From: Clostridium_AD sp050717535
GTDB taxonomy: Bacteria; Bacillota; Clostridia; Clostridiales; Clostridiaceae
DNA length: 64,000 nt
Direction: 5' to 3'
Assembly (NCBI RefSeq): GCF_050717535.1
Contig: NZ_JBOITM010000028.1
Location: 143,335 to 207,334, forward strand
Part shown: positions 8,499 through 17,317 of the stretch, in pieces
Layout: every line of letters begins with the position of its first letter
How positions within the stretch are numbered: the first letter of the stretch is position 1
Notes under the pieces: generated by a model
Databases searched by the model: none
What the model was told of the DNA's origin: nothing
The model's input: the letters and a program-made list of their open reading frames with translations, nothing else
Position numbers and translations under genes: made by a program

Positions 8499-8724
8499 TA
8501 TGATAATGATTATGTTTTTAATAGGATCTTCTGTAGCCGTTTCTACTATGAAAAGTTTACTTGGTGCAATAATAGTATTTATGGTTTATAGCCTTATAAT
8601 GACAATTTTATGGCAACAGCTAAATGCTCCAGATTTAGCAATAACTGAGGCTGCAGTAGGAGCGGGTATTACTACAATTTTATTTGTACTTGCACTAAAG
8701 AGAATTAAAGGAGTAAGAAAATGA
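8485..8724 (+). CDS. MbhD-like (DUF4040) antiporter subunit
   Basis: A 79-residue, three-helix membrane protein of the MbhD/DUF4040 type. The signature is LNAPDLAITEAAVGAGITT (residues about 46-64), which in canonical Mrp systems forms part of the C-terminal extension of MrpA. Here it is a free-standing subunit, as in Mbh/Mbx-type complexes. Its conserved Glu in TEAAVGAG is thought to lie on the ion path at the antiporter-sheet junction. It overlaps mrpG by 14 bases and the next gene by four. Confidence 0.88.
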   Translation: MKIFSMIMIMFLIGSSVAVSTMKSLLGAIIVFMVYSLIMTILWQQLNAPDLAITEAAVGAGITTILFVLALKRIKGVRK

Positions 8725-9443
8725 AAAAAATTTTATCTGTTGGAATTACAGTAATGCTAATCATGATTCTACTTTTGGGGGTTAATGAACTTCCGAAATT
8801 TGGACAATTCAATAATCCTGCCAATAATGAAGTTGCACATTATTATGTAGAAAAAGCAACAAAGGAAACTGGGGCAATGAATATTGTTACAGGTATTATT
8901 TTAGATTACCGTGCCTTTGACACATTTGTTGAGTCAAGTGTACTGTTTACTGCTTCAATTTTAGTTTTATTGCTTTTAAAAGAGGAAAAGCACTCGCGAG
9001 ATATAGAAACTTATGAAACTATTTTAAAAAGTACTATTTTAAAACAAGTAAGTAAAGTGTTAATACCTTGTATTCAGATTTTTGGAATTTATATAATTCT
9101 TTATGGACATTTAAGCCCGGGTGGTGGGTTTGCAGGAGGAACAATAATAGGTACAAGTTTCATCTTATATAGAATAATTTATGGAAAAAAATTTACAGAT
9201 AAATTATTGCCATACTCAAAATTAATAATATATCTCTGTGGTTCAATTATGTTTTATGGGGTACTAAAAGGATATAGTTTTATAACTGGTGGAAATCATT
9301 TAAACTTGCCACAACCAAGTTTGGGAACTCCCGGCGATATACTCAGTGGTGGTTTTCTATTGCCATTAAACATATTAGTAGGACTTATTGTTGCAATAAC
9401 TATATACTTTTTTTTCACTTTATTTGACGGAGGAGAAATTTAA
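8721..9443 (+). CDS. mrpB: MbhE-MrpB fusion subunit
   Basis: Two family modules in one 240-residue membrane protein. Residues about 1-95 match MbhE, elsewhere the extreme C terminus of MrpA: the motif GAMNIVTGIILDYRAFDTFVE is followed by a helix. Residues about 105-240 match MrpB/MnhB, with the signature YGHLSPGGGFAGG (about 138-150) and GGFLLPLN near the end. In most Mrp operons these belong to separate proteins (MrpA and MrpB), and in Mbh clusters to MbhE and MbhF. The joint is in frame with no stop, and the ATG overlaps the preceding gene by four bases. Confidence 0.85.
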   Translation: MKKILSVGITVMLIMILLLGVNELPKFGQFNNPANNEVAHYYVEKATKETGAMNIVTGIILDYRAFDTFVESSVLFTASILVLLLLKEEKHSRDIETYETILKSTILKQVSKVLIPCIQIFGIYIILYGHLSPGGGFAGGTIIGTSFILYRIIYGKKFTDKLLPYSKLIIYLCGSIMFYGVLKGYSFITGGNHLNLPQPSLGTPGDILSGGFLLPLNILVGLIVAITIYFFFTLFDGGEI

Positions 9444-9445
9444 TT

Positions 9446-9808
9446 ATGGAAGGATTAATAAATAATTATTATGAGACGGGTGCAATTGTTTTGTTTGGAA
9501 TTGGTTTTGCAATACTACTACTTAACAATAATTTAATAAAAAAAATAATTGGCATGAATATAATGGATACAGCTGTTTTCTTGTTTTTTATAGCTAAAGG
9601 ATATGTTTTAGGACTGGATGCCCCAATTATAATAGGGGCGCATAAAGGAGTTCAAAGCTATATCAATCCTGTTCCTTCTGCTCTAATGCTTACTGGTATA
9701 GTTGTAGCAGTTAGTACAACAGCATTTGCACTTGCACTAACCCTAAAACTCTATGAAGGATACGGTAGCATTGAACTAGATGAAATTATGAAAATGAGGA
9801 GTGATTAA
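9446..9808 (+). CDS. mrpC: MrpC/NuoK-like antiporter subunit
   Basis: A 120-residue membrane protein with three helices, homologous to MrpC, MbhG and NuoK of complex I. Family features: IIGMNIMDTAVFLFFIAKGYV (helix 2 region, residues about 32-52) and INPVPSALMLTGIVVAVSTTA (helix 3). A conserved acidic residue sits at DTAVF, while the PVPSALMLTGIV segment identifies the MrpC branch rather than NuoK. It lies two bases after the fusion gene, and the next gene's first possible starts lie within or just after its stop. Confidence 0.92.
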   Translation: MEGLINNYYETGAIVLFGIGFAILLLNNNLIKKIIGMNIMDTAVFLFFIAKGYVLGLDAPIIIGAHKGVQSYINPVPSALMLTGIVVAVSTTAFALALTLKLYEGYGSIELDEIMKMRSD

Positions 9809-9809
9809 A

Positions 9810-11282
9810 TTGAGATTCATTGAAAGCTTTCCACTTGTTATTATATTGGTTTTGTTTATTACAGCCTTTGTAATGCCTTTGATTAAAAAGACAAAGGTTG
9901 TTAAGCTTATTAGTCTGGTATCAATGGCAATAGTCATGGTATTAGCCTTAGTAAATTTAATTTTTGTTATTAATGAGGGAGAATATTGGTATAGAATTGG
10001 ACATTTTACGGCGCCATATGGAATTGAATTTCGAATCGGAATAATAGAGGCTATGATGGGACTCCTTTTTACCTTTGTTGCACTTATGATAATTTGGTAT
10101 TCAGTTTATAGTATAGAAAAAGAAATTAAACAGTCCAAGGTAAGTTTATATTATTTACTTATAAACATTTTAATAGGGTCATTACTTGGAGTTGTATATT
10201 CTAATGATTTATTTAACTGTTTTGTATTTATAGAAGTAGGAACACTAGCTTCTTGTGGAACTATTATTGTTAAAGACAAAAAAGAAAATATAAGAGCAAC
10301 ATTAAAATATTTAATTATGAGTTGTCTAGGGTCTGGACTTGTGCTTATGGGAATTGCTTATTTGTACTCAATGACAGGACATTTAAATATAGACTTCATT
10401 CATAAAGTATTAATTAATTGCTACTTGAATTATCCAAATGCAGTACTTATTTCTATAGTATTATTTATTATGGGCCTGGGAGTTAAGAGTGCCATGTTTC
10501 CACTTCATAATTGGCTTCCAGATGCACATTCCAGTGCACCTACATCCTCAAGTGCAATTCTATCATCTTTAGTTTTAAAGGCATTTGTGTTGCTTTTAAT
10601 TAAGATTTTATATAGAGTTTTTGGAATGGAAATACTTAAATATTATTCAGTCCTAAATATTGTATTGATATTAGGTAGTTTAGGTATGATAATGGGCTCG
10701 GTTTTTGCTATATTTCAAAAAAATATAAAAAGAGTTATAGCTTACTCTACTGTGGCACAAATGGGGTATATATTTTTAGGAATAGGTCTTGGAACAGATA
10801 TAGGAGTATCTATTGCTATATTTCATATTATTGGACATGCCGTAACTAAATCAGCACTATTTTTATTAGTTGGATCAATGATAGAGCAAACTGGCCATAA
10901 AACCTTAGAACATTTAAAGGGAATTGGCAGAGAAATGCCCTTAACCCTAGGATTGTTTTCTCTAGGTGCACTATCTATGATAGGAATTCCTGTACTTCCT
11001 GGATTTATAAGTAAGTGGCACTTATCTTTAGCCTCCATAGCAGCTGGGAATATGATTTTAATCCTAGTTATCTTGCTTAGTAGTTTATTAAATGCAGTAT
11101 ATTATTTCCCAATTATTATAAATGGTTTTTTTGGAGAAGAAAATTTAAAAGGTAAAGTATATAAATCTAAAAGCAAGCCCTTAAAAGAGATGATGCCTGT
11201 AATTTTTCTAGTGATTTCTATGGTTTTTGTTGGACTCACATCTAGTGGAATTATAAATTTAATTACTTTAGGGCTTGAGTAG
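9810..11282 (+). CDS. mrpD: MrpD-type proton-translocating subunit 1
   Basis: Large antiporter-like subunit of the NuoL/M/N, MrpA/D family, with about 14 transmembrane helices in 490 residues. The key ion-path residues are visible: the helix-5 Glu in FNCFVFIEVGTLASC, the helix-7 Lys in GLGVKSAMFPLHNWLPDAH, and Lys/His residues further on (VLKAFVLLLIK; FHIIGHAVTKSALFLL). I prefer TTG 9810 because GAGG lies at a workable distance; an in-frame GTG at 9801 overlaps the mrpC end and sits too close to the Shine-Dalgarno. It is one of three such subunits in this operon, each a probable separate ion channel. Confidence 0.9.
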   Translation: MRFIESFPLVIILVLFITAFVMPLIKKTKVVKLISLVSMAIVMVLALVNLIFVINEGEYWYRIGHFTAPYGIEFRIGIIEAMMGLLFTFVALMIIWYSVYSIEKEIKQSKVSLYYLLINILIGSLLGVVYSNDLFNCFVFIEVGTLASCGTIIVKDKKENIRATLKYLIMSCLGSGLVLMGIAYLYSMTGHLNIDFIHKVLINCYLNYPNAVLISIVLFIMGLGVKSAMFPLHNWLPDAHSSAPTSSSAILSSLVLKAFVLLLIKILYRVFGMEILKYYSVLNIVLILGSLGMIMGSVFAIFQKNIKRVIAYSTVAQMGYIFLGIGLGTDIGVSIAIFHIIGHAVTKSALFLLVGSMIEQTGHKTLEHLKGIGREMPLTLGLFSLGALSMIGIPVLPGFISKWHLSLASIAAGNMILILVILLSSLLNAVYYFPIIINGFFGEENLKGKVYKSKSKPLKEMMPVIFLVISMVFVGLTSSGIINLITLGLE

Positions 11283-11297
11283 AGGGGTGATTGTAAA

Positions 11298-12743
11298 TTG
11301 AAGAATTTCACAATAATAATTCCTATTTTGTTTCCATTTATATTGGCTATAATTATGGCAACTATAAAACTAGATGAAAAGAAAAGAAATATTTTTGTCT
11401 GCATTGGTGTTATATTAAATTTGTTTTTTTTAGTTGGTATATTTTATATGTTTGGTAAAAGTACAGTTCATATATTAAAGATAAATGAATTTTTAGATAT
11501 CTATTTTAGAATAGATAAGTTAAGTATATTGTTTTCACTATTAGTTGCAATTTTGTGGATTTTCACTGCCTTTTATGCAATGGAATATATGAAACATGAG
11601 GGCAAGGAAAGAAGGTTTTACACTTTTTTTCTTGCAACACTAGGAGTAACAATGGGAATTGCTTTTTCAGGAAATCTTATAACACTTTATGCTTTTTATG
11701 AGTTCCTTACACTATCAACCTTCCCTTTAGTAATACATACTGATTCAAAACAGGCTCTAAAAAGTGGGAAAAAATATCTAATATACTCATTTGTAGGTGC
11801 TACAATGGTTTTGCTTGGAATGGTCTTATTATTCAGTGTTACGAAAGATACAACATTTAATGCTCATGGCATTTTGCCTGCATTGACAGATGCTAATAGA
11901 AATAGATATATAGTTAGCTATATTGCTATGTTTTTGGGTTTTGGAGTTAAAGCGGCCCTGGTGCCATTTCATTCATGGTTACCTGCAGCAATGGTTGCAC
12001 CCACACCAGTTAGTGCACTACTCCATGCAGTTGCAGTTGTAAAATCAGGGATCTTTGCTATTATGCGTTTGAGCTATTTTATATTTGGAACGGAAATAAT
12101 TAAGGCACTTCATGTAAATATATTTTTAAGCATTCTGATAGTAATTTCAATTTTACTGGGTTCGTTCTTAGCATTACATCAAGAAAATTTAAAAAAAAGA
12201 TTGGCTTACTCAACAATTAGTCAATTAGGATATGTTTTATTAGGAGTAGTACTCTTAAATGAAGATGCGTTTGTTGGAAGTCTGCTTCATTTAATTAATC
12301 ATGCAGTAAATAAGATTGTTCTTTTTTTCTGTGTGGGAGCGATAATGTATACTACGGGAAAAACAGATATTAATCAGATTAGAGGTATTGGAAAACAGAT
12401 GCCAATAACAATGGGTTGTTTTGGTATAGCAGCTATATCATTAATTGGAATTCCTCCTACAAACGGGTTTGTTAGTAAGTGGTATTTGGCTCAAGGCGGA
12501 CTTAAAGAGGGAAAGATGATTTTTCCTGCAATATTACTTATTAGTGCATTATTAACGGCACTATACCTTCTACCAATTATAACTGAAGCCTTCTTCAAAA
12601 AAGGTGAGAACACTATAGTTAAAGAAGCACCAATGAAAATGTTAATACCCATAGTTATGATAACAGTGATAATTGTTTTGCTTGGGATATTTCCTAATAT
12701 GCTTATAACATTTGTTCAAAAGATTGCAAGAGAGGTAATTTAA
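11298..12743 (+). CDS. MrpD-type proton-translocating subunit 2
   Basis: Second NuoL/M/N-like subunit (481 residues, about 14 helices). The Glu of helix 5 is in LYAFYEFLTLSTFPL and the Lys of helix 7 in FGVKAALVPFHSWLPAAM. The segment APTPVSALLHAVAVVKSGIF carries the conserved broken-helix residues and a further Lys, and LLHLINHAVNKIVLFF the helix-10/11 motif. It begins at TTG with AGGGGTGA correctly spaced before it. It lies 15 bases after subunit 1 and 17 before subunit 3. It is more like MrpD/NuoM than MrpA, lacking any C-terminal MbhD-MbhE part. Confidence 0.9.
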   Translation: MKNFTIIIPILFPFILAIIMATIKLDEKKRNIFVCIGVILNLFFLVGIFYMFGKSTVHILKINEFLDIYFRIDKLSILFSLLVAILWIFTAFYAMEYMKHEGKERRFYTFFLATLGVTMGIAFSGNLITLYAFYEFLTLSTFPLVIHTDSKQALKSGKKYLIYSFVGATMVLLGMVLLFSVTKDTTFNAHGILPALTDANRNRYIVSYIAMFLGFGVKAALVPFHSWLPAAMVAPTPVSALLHAVAVVKSGIFAIMRLSYFIFGTEIIKALHVNIFLSILIVISILLGSFLALHQENLKKRLAYSTISQLGYVLLGVVLLNEDAFVGSLLHLINHAVNKIVLFFCVGAIMYTTGKTDINQIRGIGKQMPITMGCFGIAAISLIGIPPTNGFVSKWYLAQGGLKEGKMIFPAILLISALLTALYLLPIITEAFFKKGENTIVKEAPMKMLIPIVMITVIIVLLGIFPNMLITFVQKIAREVI

Positions 12744-12760
12744 GAAAGGAGGGTATCGCA

Positions 12761-14770
12761 TTGAAACCGACTACGTATTTACTATTCATTTTGGTATTCC
12801 CATTGATTGGCTCTTTTATAGGTTATGCTATAGGAAGGATTAATGAAAAATATAGGGATATCTTTAATATTGTAATGACAGCTATTGTATTATTGGTTAC
12901 AACTATATTATATAAATATGTTGTAGTACAATCAATAGAAATATCTATACCTAATATTATGGGTACAGGTCTTCATTTGAAATTAGATATGTTTAGATAT
13001 ATTTTCGTTTGTCTTACAGCTATGATATGGTTTTTAACTACACTTTATTCAACACAGTATTTAATTAATCATAAAAATAGAAATAGATATTATTTATTTT
13101 TTATGCTAACACTAGCAAGTACTATTGGAATTTTCATATCAGAGAACTTTTTGAATTTATTTACTTTCTTCGAAATCATGTCATTTACATCATATGCATT
13201 AATAATTAACGATGAGGATGATTATTCTCATGATGCAGGTAATACATACATTATAATGGCAGTGACTGGCGGTCTTATTTTACTTATGGGATTATTTTTG
13301 TTGTATAATTCTACTCAAACATTAGATATTAGTGAGTTAAGAGTTAAAGTAAGCATCTTAGGCAATATAAAGTACCTTATTGTAACTTTAATCATTATAG
13401 GTTTTGGTGTAAAAGCAGGAATGGTACCACTACATATATGGCTTCCTAAGGCATACACTGCAGCACCGACACCAGCTACGGTTGTTTTATCAGCGGTTTT
13501 AGCTAAAACAGGTATATTCGGGATTATATTAACTATTGAAGTAATTATGAGTGGAGACTTCATAATATCTATTATTATTCTTGTGATAGGTTTTCTTAAT
13601 ATGTTCATTGGTGGGATTCTTGCCATGATGCAGAGAAATGTTAAAAGAATACTTGCATATAGTAGCATGAGTCAAATTGGCTATATTCTTGTTGGAATAG
13701 GACTCATAGGAATTTTAAAAGAAAATAGAATTATAGCTATTTATGGCACGTTGTATCATGTTATTAATCATGGAATTTTTAAAGCCTTATTATTTATGGG
13801 CATAGGAACCATATATTTGAGGCTAAATGAGCTAAGCATAAATAAAATTGGTGGCTTTGGAATTGATAAGAATGTATTAAAGATATTATTTTTAATAGGT
13901 ATGTTATCAATTATAGGTATGCCTGGCTTCAATGGATTCACTAGTAAATCTATGTTGCATGAGGCAATTATTGAAGCAGAGCACATGTATGGTGGAGTAT
14001 TTTTTAAAATATGTGAAATTGTGTTTATAGTGAGTAGTAGTTTTACTGTAGCCTATCTACTGAAGATATTTGTAGCTGTCTTTATAGAAAAAAGTAATCA
14101 GGATATTGAAAAAATAAAGGCAAGGATAAGTAAGAGGGCACTTTTACCAATGGTTGCACTTAGTTTAATGAGTATTTATATTGGACTGAGTCCCAATGTG
14201 ATTTTGCATGTATTAGATAAAACGTTAAAGCCCTTTGGAAATCCAAATCCAATAGCTGTGAATTTATATACTTTTGACAATATTAAAAGTTCTATGGTTG
14301 TAATATTAATTGGCATAGTAATTTATATGGGATTTATAAGAAAAGTGTTAAAAAAGGGTGAAGGGACTAATTGGTATTATGTGAATCCAACTTTAAATTG
14401 GATTAGTTTAGAAAAAAATATATATAAACCACTAGGTAAAAGTATCATCTTTATTAGTTCATTTGTTTTTGACATTATAGATGGGGCAGTAGTTAATAGT
14501 GTAACTTTTGTAGGTAATGGCATTGAAGCAATTAGCAAAGTGGAAATTAATTATGGAAAATCTATTGTAAAAAGAATGAGAAATAAATTTTTTGAGTTAT
14601 TTAGAACTAAAGCTAATATATGTAAAATTGGTGTTGAAGGAGAAAAGTCAGAACTGATAAATATCAAAAAGAAAATAGAAGACATTGGGTATAACATGAA
14701 TAGTTTAACTTATTCATTATTTATATTTGGAATTGTACTCGTAGTGTGTTTACTATATTTAATGTCTTAA
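12761..14770 (+). CDS. NuoL/MrpA-type proton-translocating subunit 3 with C-terminal extension
   Basis: Third NuoL/M/N-like subunit, 669 residues. The core (about 1-470) keeps the Glu in LFTFFEIMSFTSY, the Lys in FGVKAGMVPLHIWLPKAY and APTPATVVLSAVLAKTGIFG. Beyond it lies a C-terminal extension of nearly 200 residues, with a helix at about 508-522, a mostly amphipathic stretch (about 530-630) and a final transmembrane helix. This resembles the lateral helix of NuoL and of hydrogenase-linked subunits rather than the MbhD/MbhE tail of MrpA. It starts at TTG after AAGGAGGG. It is the last gene of the operon and is followed by a terminator. Confidence 0.88.
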   Translation: MKPTTYLLFILVFPLIGSFIGYAIGRINEKYRDIFNIVMTAIVLLVTTILYKYVVVQSIEISIPNIMGTGLHLKLDMFRYIFVCLTAMIWFLTTLYSTQYLINHKNRNRYYLFFMLTLASTIGIFISENFLNLFTFFEIMSFTSYALIINDEDDYSHDAGNTYIIMAVTGGLILLMGLFLLYNSTQTLDISELRVKVSILGNIKYLIVTLIIIGFGVKAGMVPLHIWLPKAYTAAPTPATVVLSAVLAKTGIFGIILTIEVIMSGDFIISIIILVIGFLNMFIGGILAMMQRNVKRILAYSSMSQIGYILVGIGLIGILKENRIIAIYGTLYHVINHGIFKALLFMGIGTIYLRLNELSINKIGGFGIDKNVLKILFLIGMLSIIGMPGFNGFTSKSMLHEAIIEAEHMYGGVFFKICEIVFIVSSSFTVAYLLKIFVAVFIEKSNQDIEKIKARISKRALLPMVALSLMSIYIGLSPNVILHVLDKTLKPFGNPNPIAVNLYTFDNIKSSMVVILIGIVIYMGFIRKVLKKGEGTNWYYVNPTLNWISLEKNIYKPLGKSIIFISSFVFDIIDGAVVNSVTFVGNGIEAISKVEINYGKSIVKRMRNKFFELFRTKANICKIGVEGEKSELINIKKKIEDIGYNMNSLTYSLFIFGIVLVVCLLYLMS

Positions 14771-14810
14771 ATAAGGAATCTTGAACTAAAGGTGATAAAG
14801 GGTAAATTGC

Positions 14811-14874
14811 AAAAGAATAAGCACTAGTAATCCTAATTTATTACTTTAGAATTACTAATGCCTATTCTTTTTTT
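14811..14874. terminator. Bidirectional terminator between the Mrp-type operon and the dehydrogenase
   Basis: A long imperfect hairpin, aaaagaataagcactagtaat paired with attactaatgcctattctttt, lies between convergent genes. It has A-rich and T-rich flanks suited to ending transcription from both sides. Confidence 0.8.
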
Positions 14875-14903
14875 AGAAATCTAGAAATATATGTTTCTAC
14901 TAT

Positions 14904-16004
14904 TTAGACTTTTAAACTAGCCTTATATATGTTTAGTATATCTTCTCTTTTTACAGGTGAAGGGTGATTTTTTAATTTATCCTTGTTTAAAGCTACAACG
15001 TTTGCATAAGAACAAATTTCTTCATAACTTACTGTAGTTACGTATCCAAGCATAGTATTTAAAAAATCACCAAGATCATTTAAATTTTCTAGGGTTAATA
15101 GATATAAAATTTTTCTAACCTTATTTTCATCATTACAAAAGTTTAAATACGAATTTAAGAGTATTCCATTTGCTTTCCCATGCGGAATATTATGAAAATA
15201 TGTAAGAGAATAGCCCATAGCATGAGGAATGGATGTTCCAGCTTGAGCTATTACCATGCCAGCTATTGTAGAGGCTAACACTAATTTTTCTCTTACTATA
15301 TAAGTAAAATCTCTTTCTTTTATCATAGTTAAACACTCTCCAAATAATTTTAATCCTTTTTCAGCCAATGTATCACTGAATATATTTGCTTTTGATGACA
15401 TGTATCCTTCTATTAAATGGGATAGTGCATCTATTGTGGTATTAATAGTTATTTGCTCTGGTAAGAACATTAGGTATTTTACATCTAGTAGAGCATATTC
15501 AGGAAATACTTTTTGACAGATGCCATGCTTTGTTTGTAATTCACTATCTGTAAGTATGGAATAAGGTGTTGTCTCAGTTCCGGTTCCGGCTGTGGTGGGT
15601 ACGGCAATTATAGGCATAGACTTTAATAGTGGACTATCAAACAAATTATATCTTGTAGCATTTGGATTTCGTATTAATATACCTGCTGCTTTTGAAGCGT
15701 CAATGGGAGAACCACCTCCTATACCAATAATGAAATCAGATTTTTGATTTCTACCAAATTCTGAAATTTTTTCTATTGTTTCTAAAGAAGGATTTTCTTC
15801 TACTTTATTGAAAAGGTCGTATATAATTCCTTCTTTTGTTAATGCATTGGTAACATCATTTAAAGAACCATTTATGATTGAAGAGGTTTTACCAGTTACA
15901 ATTAAAGCTCTTTTCCCATAATTTTTAAATATGTTGCTGTTTTTCAATATTACTTCTTCACCAAGTAATATTTTTGTTGGCATGTAGTAATTAATAAAAT
16001 CCAT
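14904..16004 (-). CDS. Iron-containing alcohol dehydrogenase
   Basis: Group III (iron-type) NAD(P)-dependent alcohol dehydrogenase, which interconverts alcohols and aldehydes or ketones. Visible motifs: the nucleotide-binding GIGGGSPIDASKA (about 90-102), the PTTAGTGTETTP loop, and the metal-ligand region with DALSHLIEGYMSS, HAMGYSLTYF and NIPHGKANG. The ligands Asp and three His appear intact. The start is ATG 16004 because AGGAGG lies just before it; the frame extends upstream to a TTG at 16022 that precedes this site. At 366 residues it is typical. The substrate cannot be told from the sequence. It is a single gene, convergent with the antiporter operon. Confidence 0.9.
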   Translation of the reverse strand: MDFINYYMPTKILLGEEVILKNSNIFKNYGKRALIVTGKTSSIINGSLNDVTNALTKEGIIYDLFNKVEENPSLETIEKISEFGRNQKSDFIIGIGGGSPIDASKAAGILIRNPNATRYNLFDSPLLKSMPIIAVPTTAGTGTETTPYSILTDSELQTKHGICQKVFPEYALLDVKYLMFLPEQITINTTIDALSHLIEGYMSSKANIFSDTLAEKGLKLFGECLTMIKERDFTYIVREKLVLASTIAGMVIAQAGTSIPHAMGYSLTYFHNIPHGKANGILLNSYLNFCNDENKVRKILYLLTLENLNDLGDFLNTMLGYVTTVSYEEICSYANVVALNKDKLKNHPSPVKREDILNIYKASLKV

Positions 16005-16392
16005 AATATATCCTCCTCGCAATTCTATTGTTTGAATCTTTATGTATATGTTATAGCATTATATACATTATAATAAAAAAGATTGGAATATACTAGCATA
16101 ATGATCGATTAATATTTTCATGTAATTTAAGGAAAGTTATTTTTGGATAATGTAATAATTTATAATAAGCATGCAATGTATTTCCTTGGAAATATATTGA
16201 AATAATTTACTTTGAAGATAGCATTAAACCTAAGAAAAATTATTAAGCAATTGATTTTTTATTAATATACTTATATAATTCTTAATGAAGACTTATTTAT
16301 ATATGTTAATTTAAATTTTAAATCAAGTTTATATTTGATAATAAAAGATTTATATTTATGTAGTAATAAAAATAATATTAGGAAGTGTTATA
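16005..16392. other. Intergenic region between divergent genes
   Basis: About 390 very A/T-rich bases between the divergent dehydrogenase and pseudouridine synthase genes. Apart from the promoter-like element at 16251-16279, I see no ORF, structured RNA or repeat that I would support. The dehydrogenase promoter is presumably near 16040-16080 on the minus strand (TATAAT-like words) but has no convincing -35. Confidence 0.6.
16251..16279 (+). promoter_or_regulatory. SigA-type promoter upstream of the pseudouridine synthase gene
   Basis: TTGATT (16251-16256), a 17-base spacer and TATAAT (16274-16279). It would leave a 5' leader of about 105 bases before GTG 16393. Confidence 0.5.
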
Positions 16393-17103
16393 GTGGAAGA
16401 ACGTTTACAAAAATTTATGGCAAGATGTGGTGTTGCTTCAAGAAGAAAGTGTGAGGAAGTAATTACACAAGGAAGAGTAAAAGTAAATGATATTTTAGTG
16501 ACAGAACTTGGACAAAAGGTTGACCCTGATAAGGATAGTGTATATGTAGATGATAAAATTATACATATAGAAGAGAATAAGGTTTATATTGCATTAAATA
16601 AACCAGAGGGCATAGTATCTACAGTAAAAGATGAAAAAGACAGAAAAACCATTTTAGATTTAGTGAAGACCAAAGAAAGAATATACCCAATAGGGCGATT
16701 GGATTATGATACATCTGGTTTAATTATATTAACTAATGATGGGGATATCTATAATAAAGTGATTCACCCAAGACAAGCAATTAATAAAGTTTATATAGCT
16801 TTATTAGAAGGGTGTGCAAATGAAGAGGAAGTAGCTAAGTTCTGTAATGGAATTGATATTGATGGATATATTACAGCTGGGGCAAATTTTGAAATGAATA
16901 AGAGAATTGGTTTTAACAGCAAGGTTACAATTACTATTCATGAAGGGAAAAATCGTCAAATAAGAAAAATGTGTGATGCCATAGATCATCCAGTTATAGC
17001 ATTAAAAAGAGTTTCAGTTGGGGAAATTAAACTGGGCAATATGGAAAAAGGCGAATGGAGAAACTTAACTGAAGATGAAATAAAATATTTAAAGAATTTA
17101 TAA
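16393..17103 (+). CDS. rluB: RluB/RsuA-family ribosomal RNA pseudouridine synthase
   Basis: Converts a specific uridine in ribosomal RNA to pseudouridine. The N-terminal S4 RNA-binding domain is evident (LQKFMARCGVASRRKCEE, then GRVKVND; residues 1-60). It is followed by the catalytic domain with YIALNKPEGIVST and the catalytic motif GRLDYDTSGLIILTNDGD (about residues 100-117, nucleophile Asp in RLDYDT). HEGKNRQIRKMCDAIDHPV near the C terminus is typical of the RluB/RsuA/RluE/RluF group. The start is GTG with AGGAAG upstream. In Firmicutes this type usually modifies 23S rRNA (RluB); the exact target is inferred. Confidence 0.88.
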   Translation: MEERLQKFMARCGVASRRKCEEVITQGRVKVNDILVTELGQKVDPDKDSVYVDDKIIHIEENKVYIALNKPEGIVSTVKDEKDRKTILDLVKTKERIYPIGRLDYDTSGLIILTNDGDIYNKVIHPRQAINKVYIALLEGCANEEEVAKFCNGIDIDGYITAGANFEMNKRIGFNSKVTITIHEGKNRQIRKMCDAIDHPVIALKRVSVGEIKLGNMEKGEWRNLTEDEIKYLKNL

Positions 17104-17207
17104 TTATAGAAGTTTGTTATATTTTGAAGAAATATTGAAAATATAAAGCATATTTTAGCTGCTTAAAATCAAAAACATAAATATTTTACAAAAAAATGAA
17201 TAATTCG

Positions 17208-17236
17208 TTGAAACTATGTTCAATAAATGATAAAAT
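17208..17236 (+). promoter_or_regulatory. SigA-type promoter of the RpiR-family gene
   Basis: TTGAAA (17208-17213), a 17-base spacer and TAAAAT (17231-17236). A palindrome TTGAA-N6-TTCAA (17208-17223) overlaps the -35 box. Confidence 0.6.
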
Positions 17237-17264
17237 GAAGTAAATAATTCACTTTATTATTTAT

Positions 17265-17280
17265 TGAAATTTTTATTTCA
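17265..17280 (+). promoter_or_regulatory. Possible RpiR-type operator
   Basis: A perfect dyad, TGAAAT-tttt-ATTTCA, lies between the promoter and the ATG of the RpiR-family gene. RpiR-family regulators often bind TGAAA/TTTCA-type palindromes. Autoregulation is inferred. Confidence 0.4.
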
Positions 17281-17317
17281 TTTATTATTTAATAACATAG
17301 AAAGGATTGAGTTTATT

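Noticed and set aside
13315..13668. Minus-strand ORF of 117 codons inside the third large antiporter gene
   Set aside because: It lies wholly opposite a clear transmembrane-protein gene; hydrophobic codons give long antisense frames. No start signal or family match is seen.
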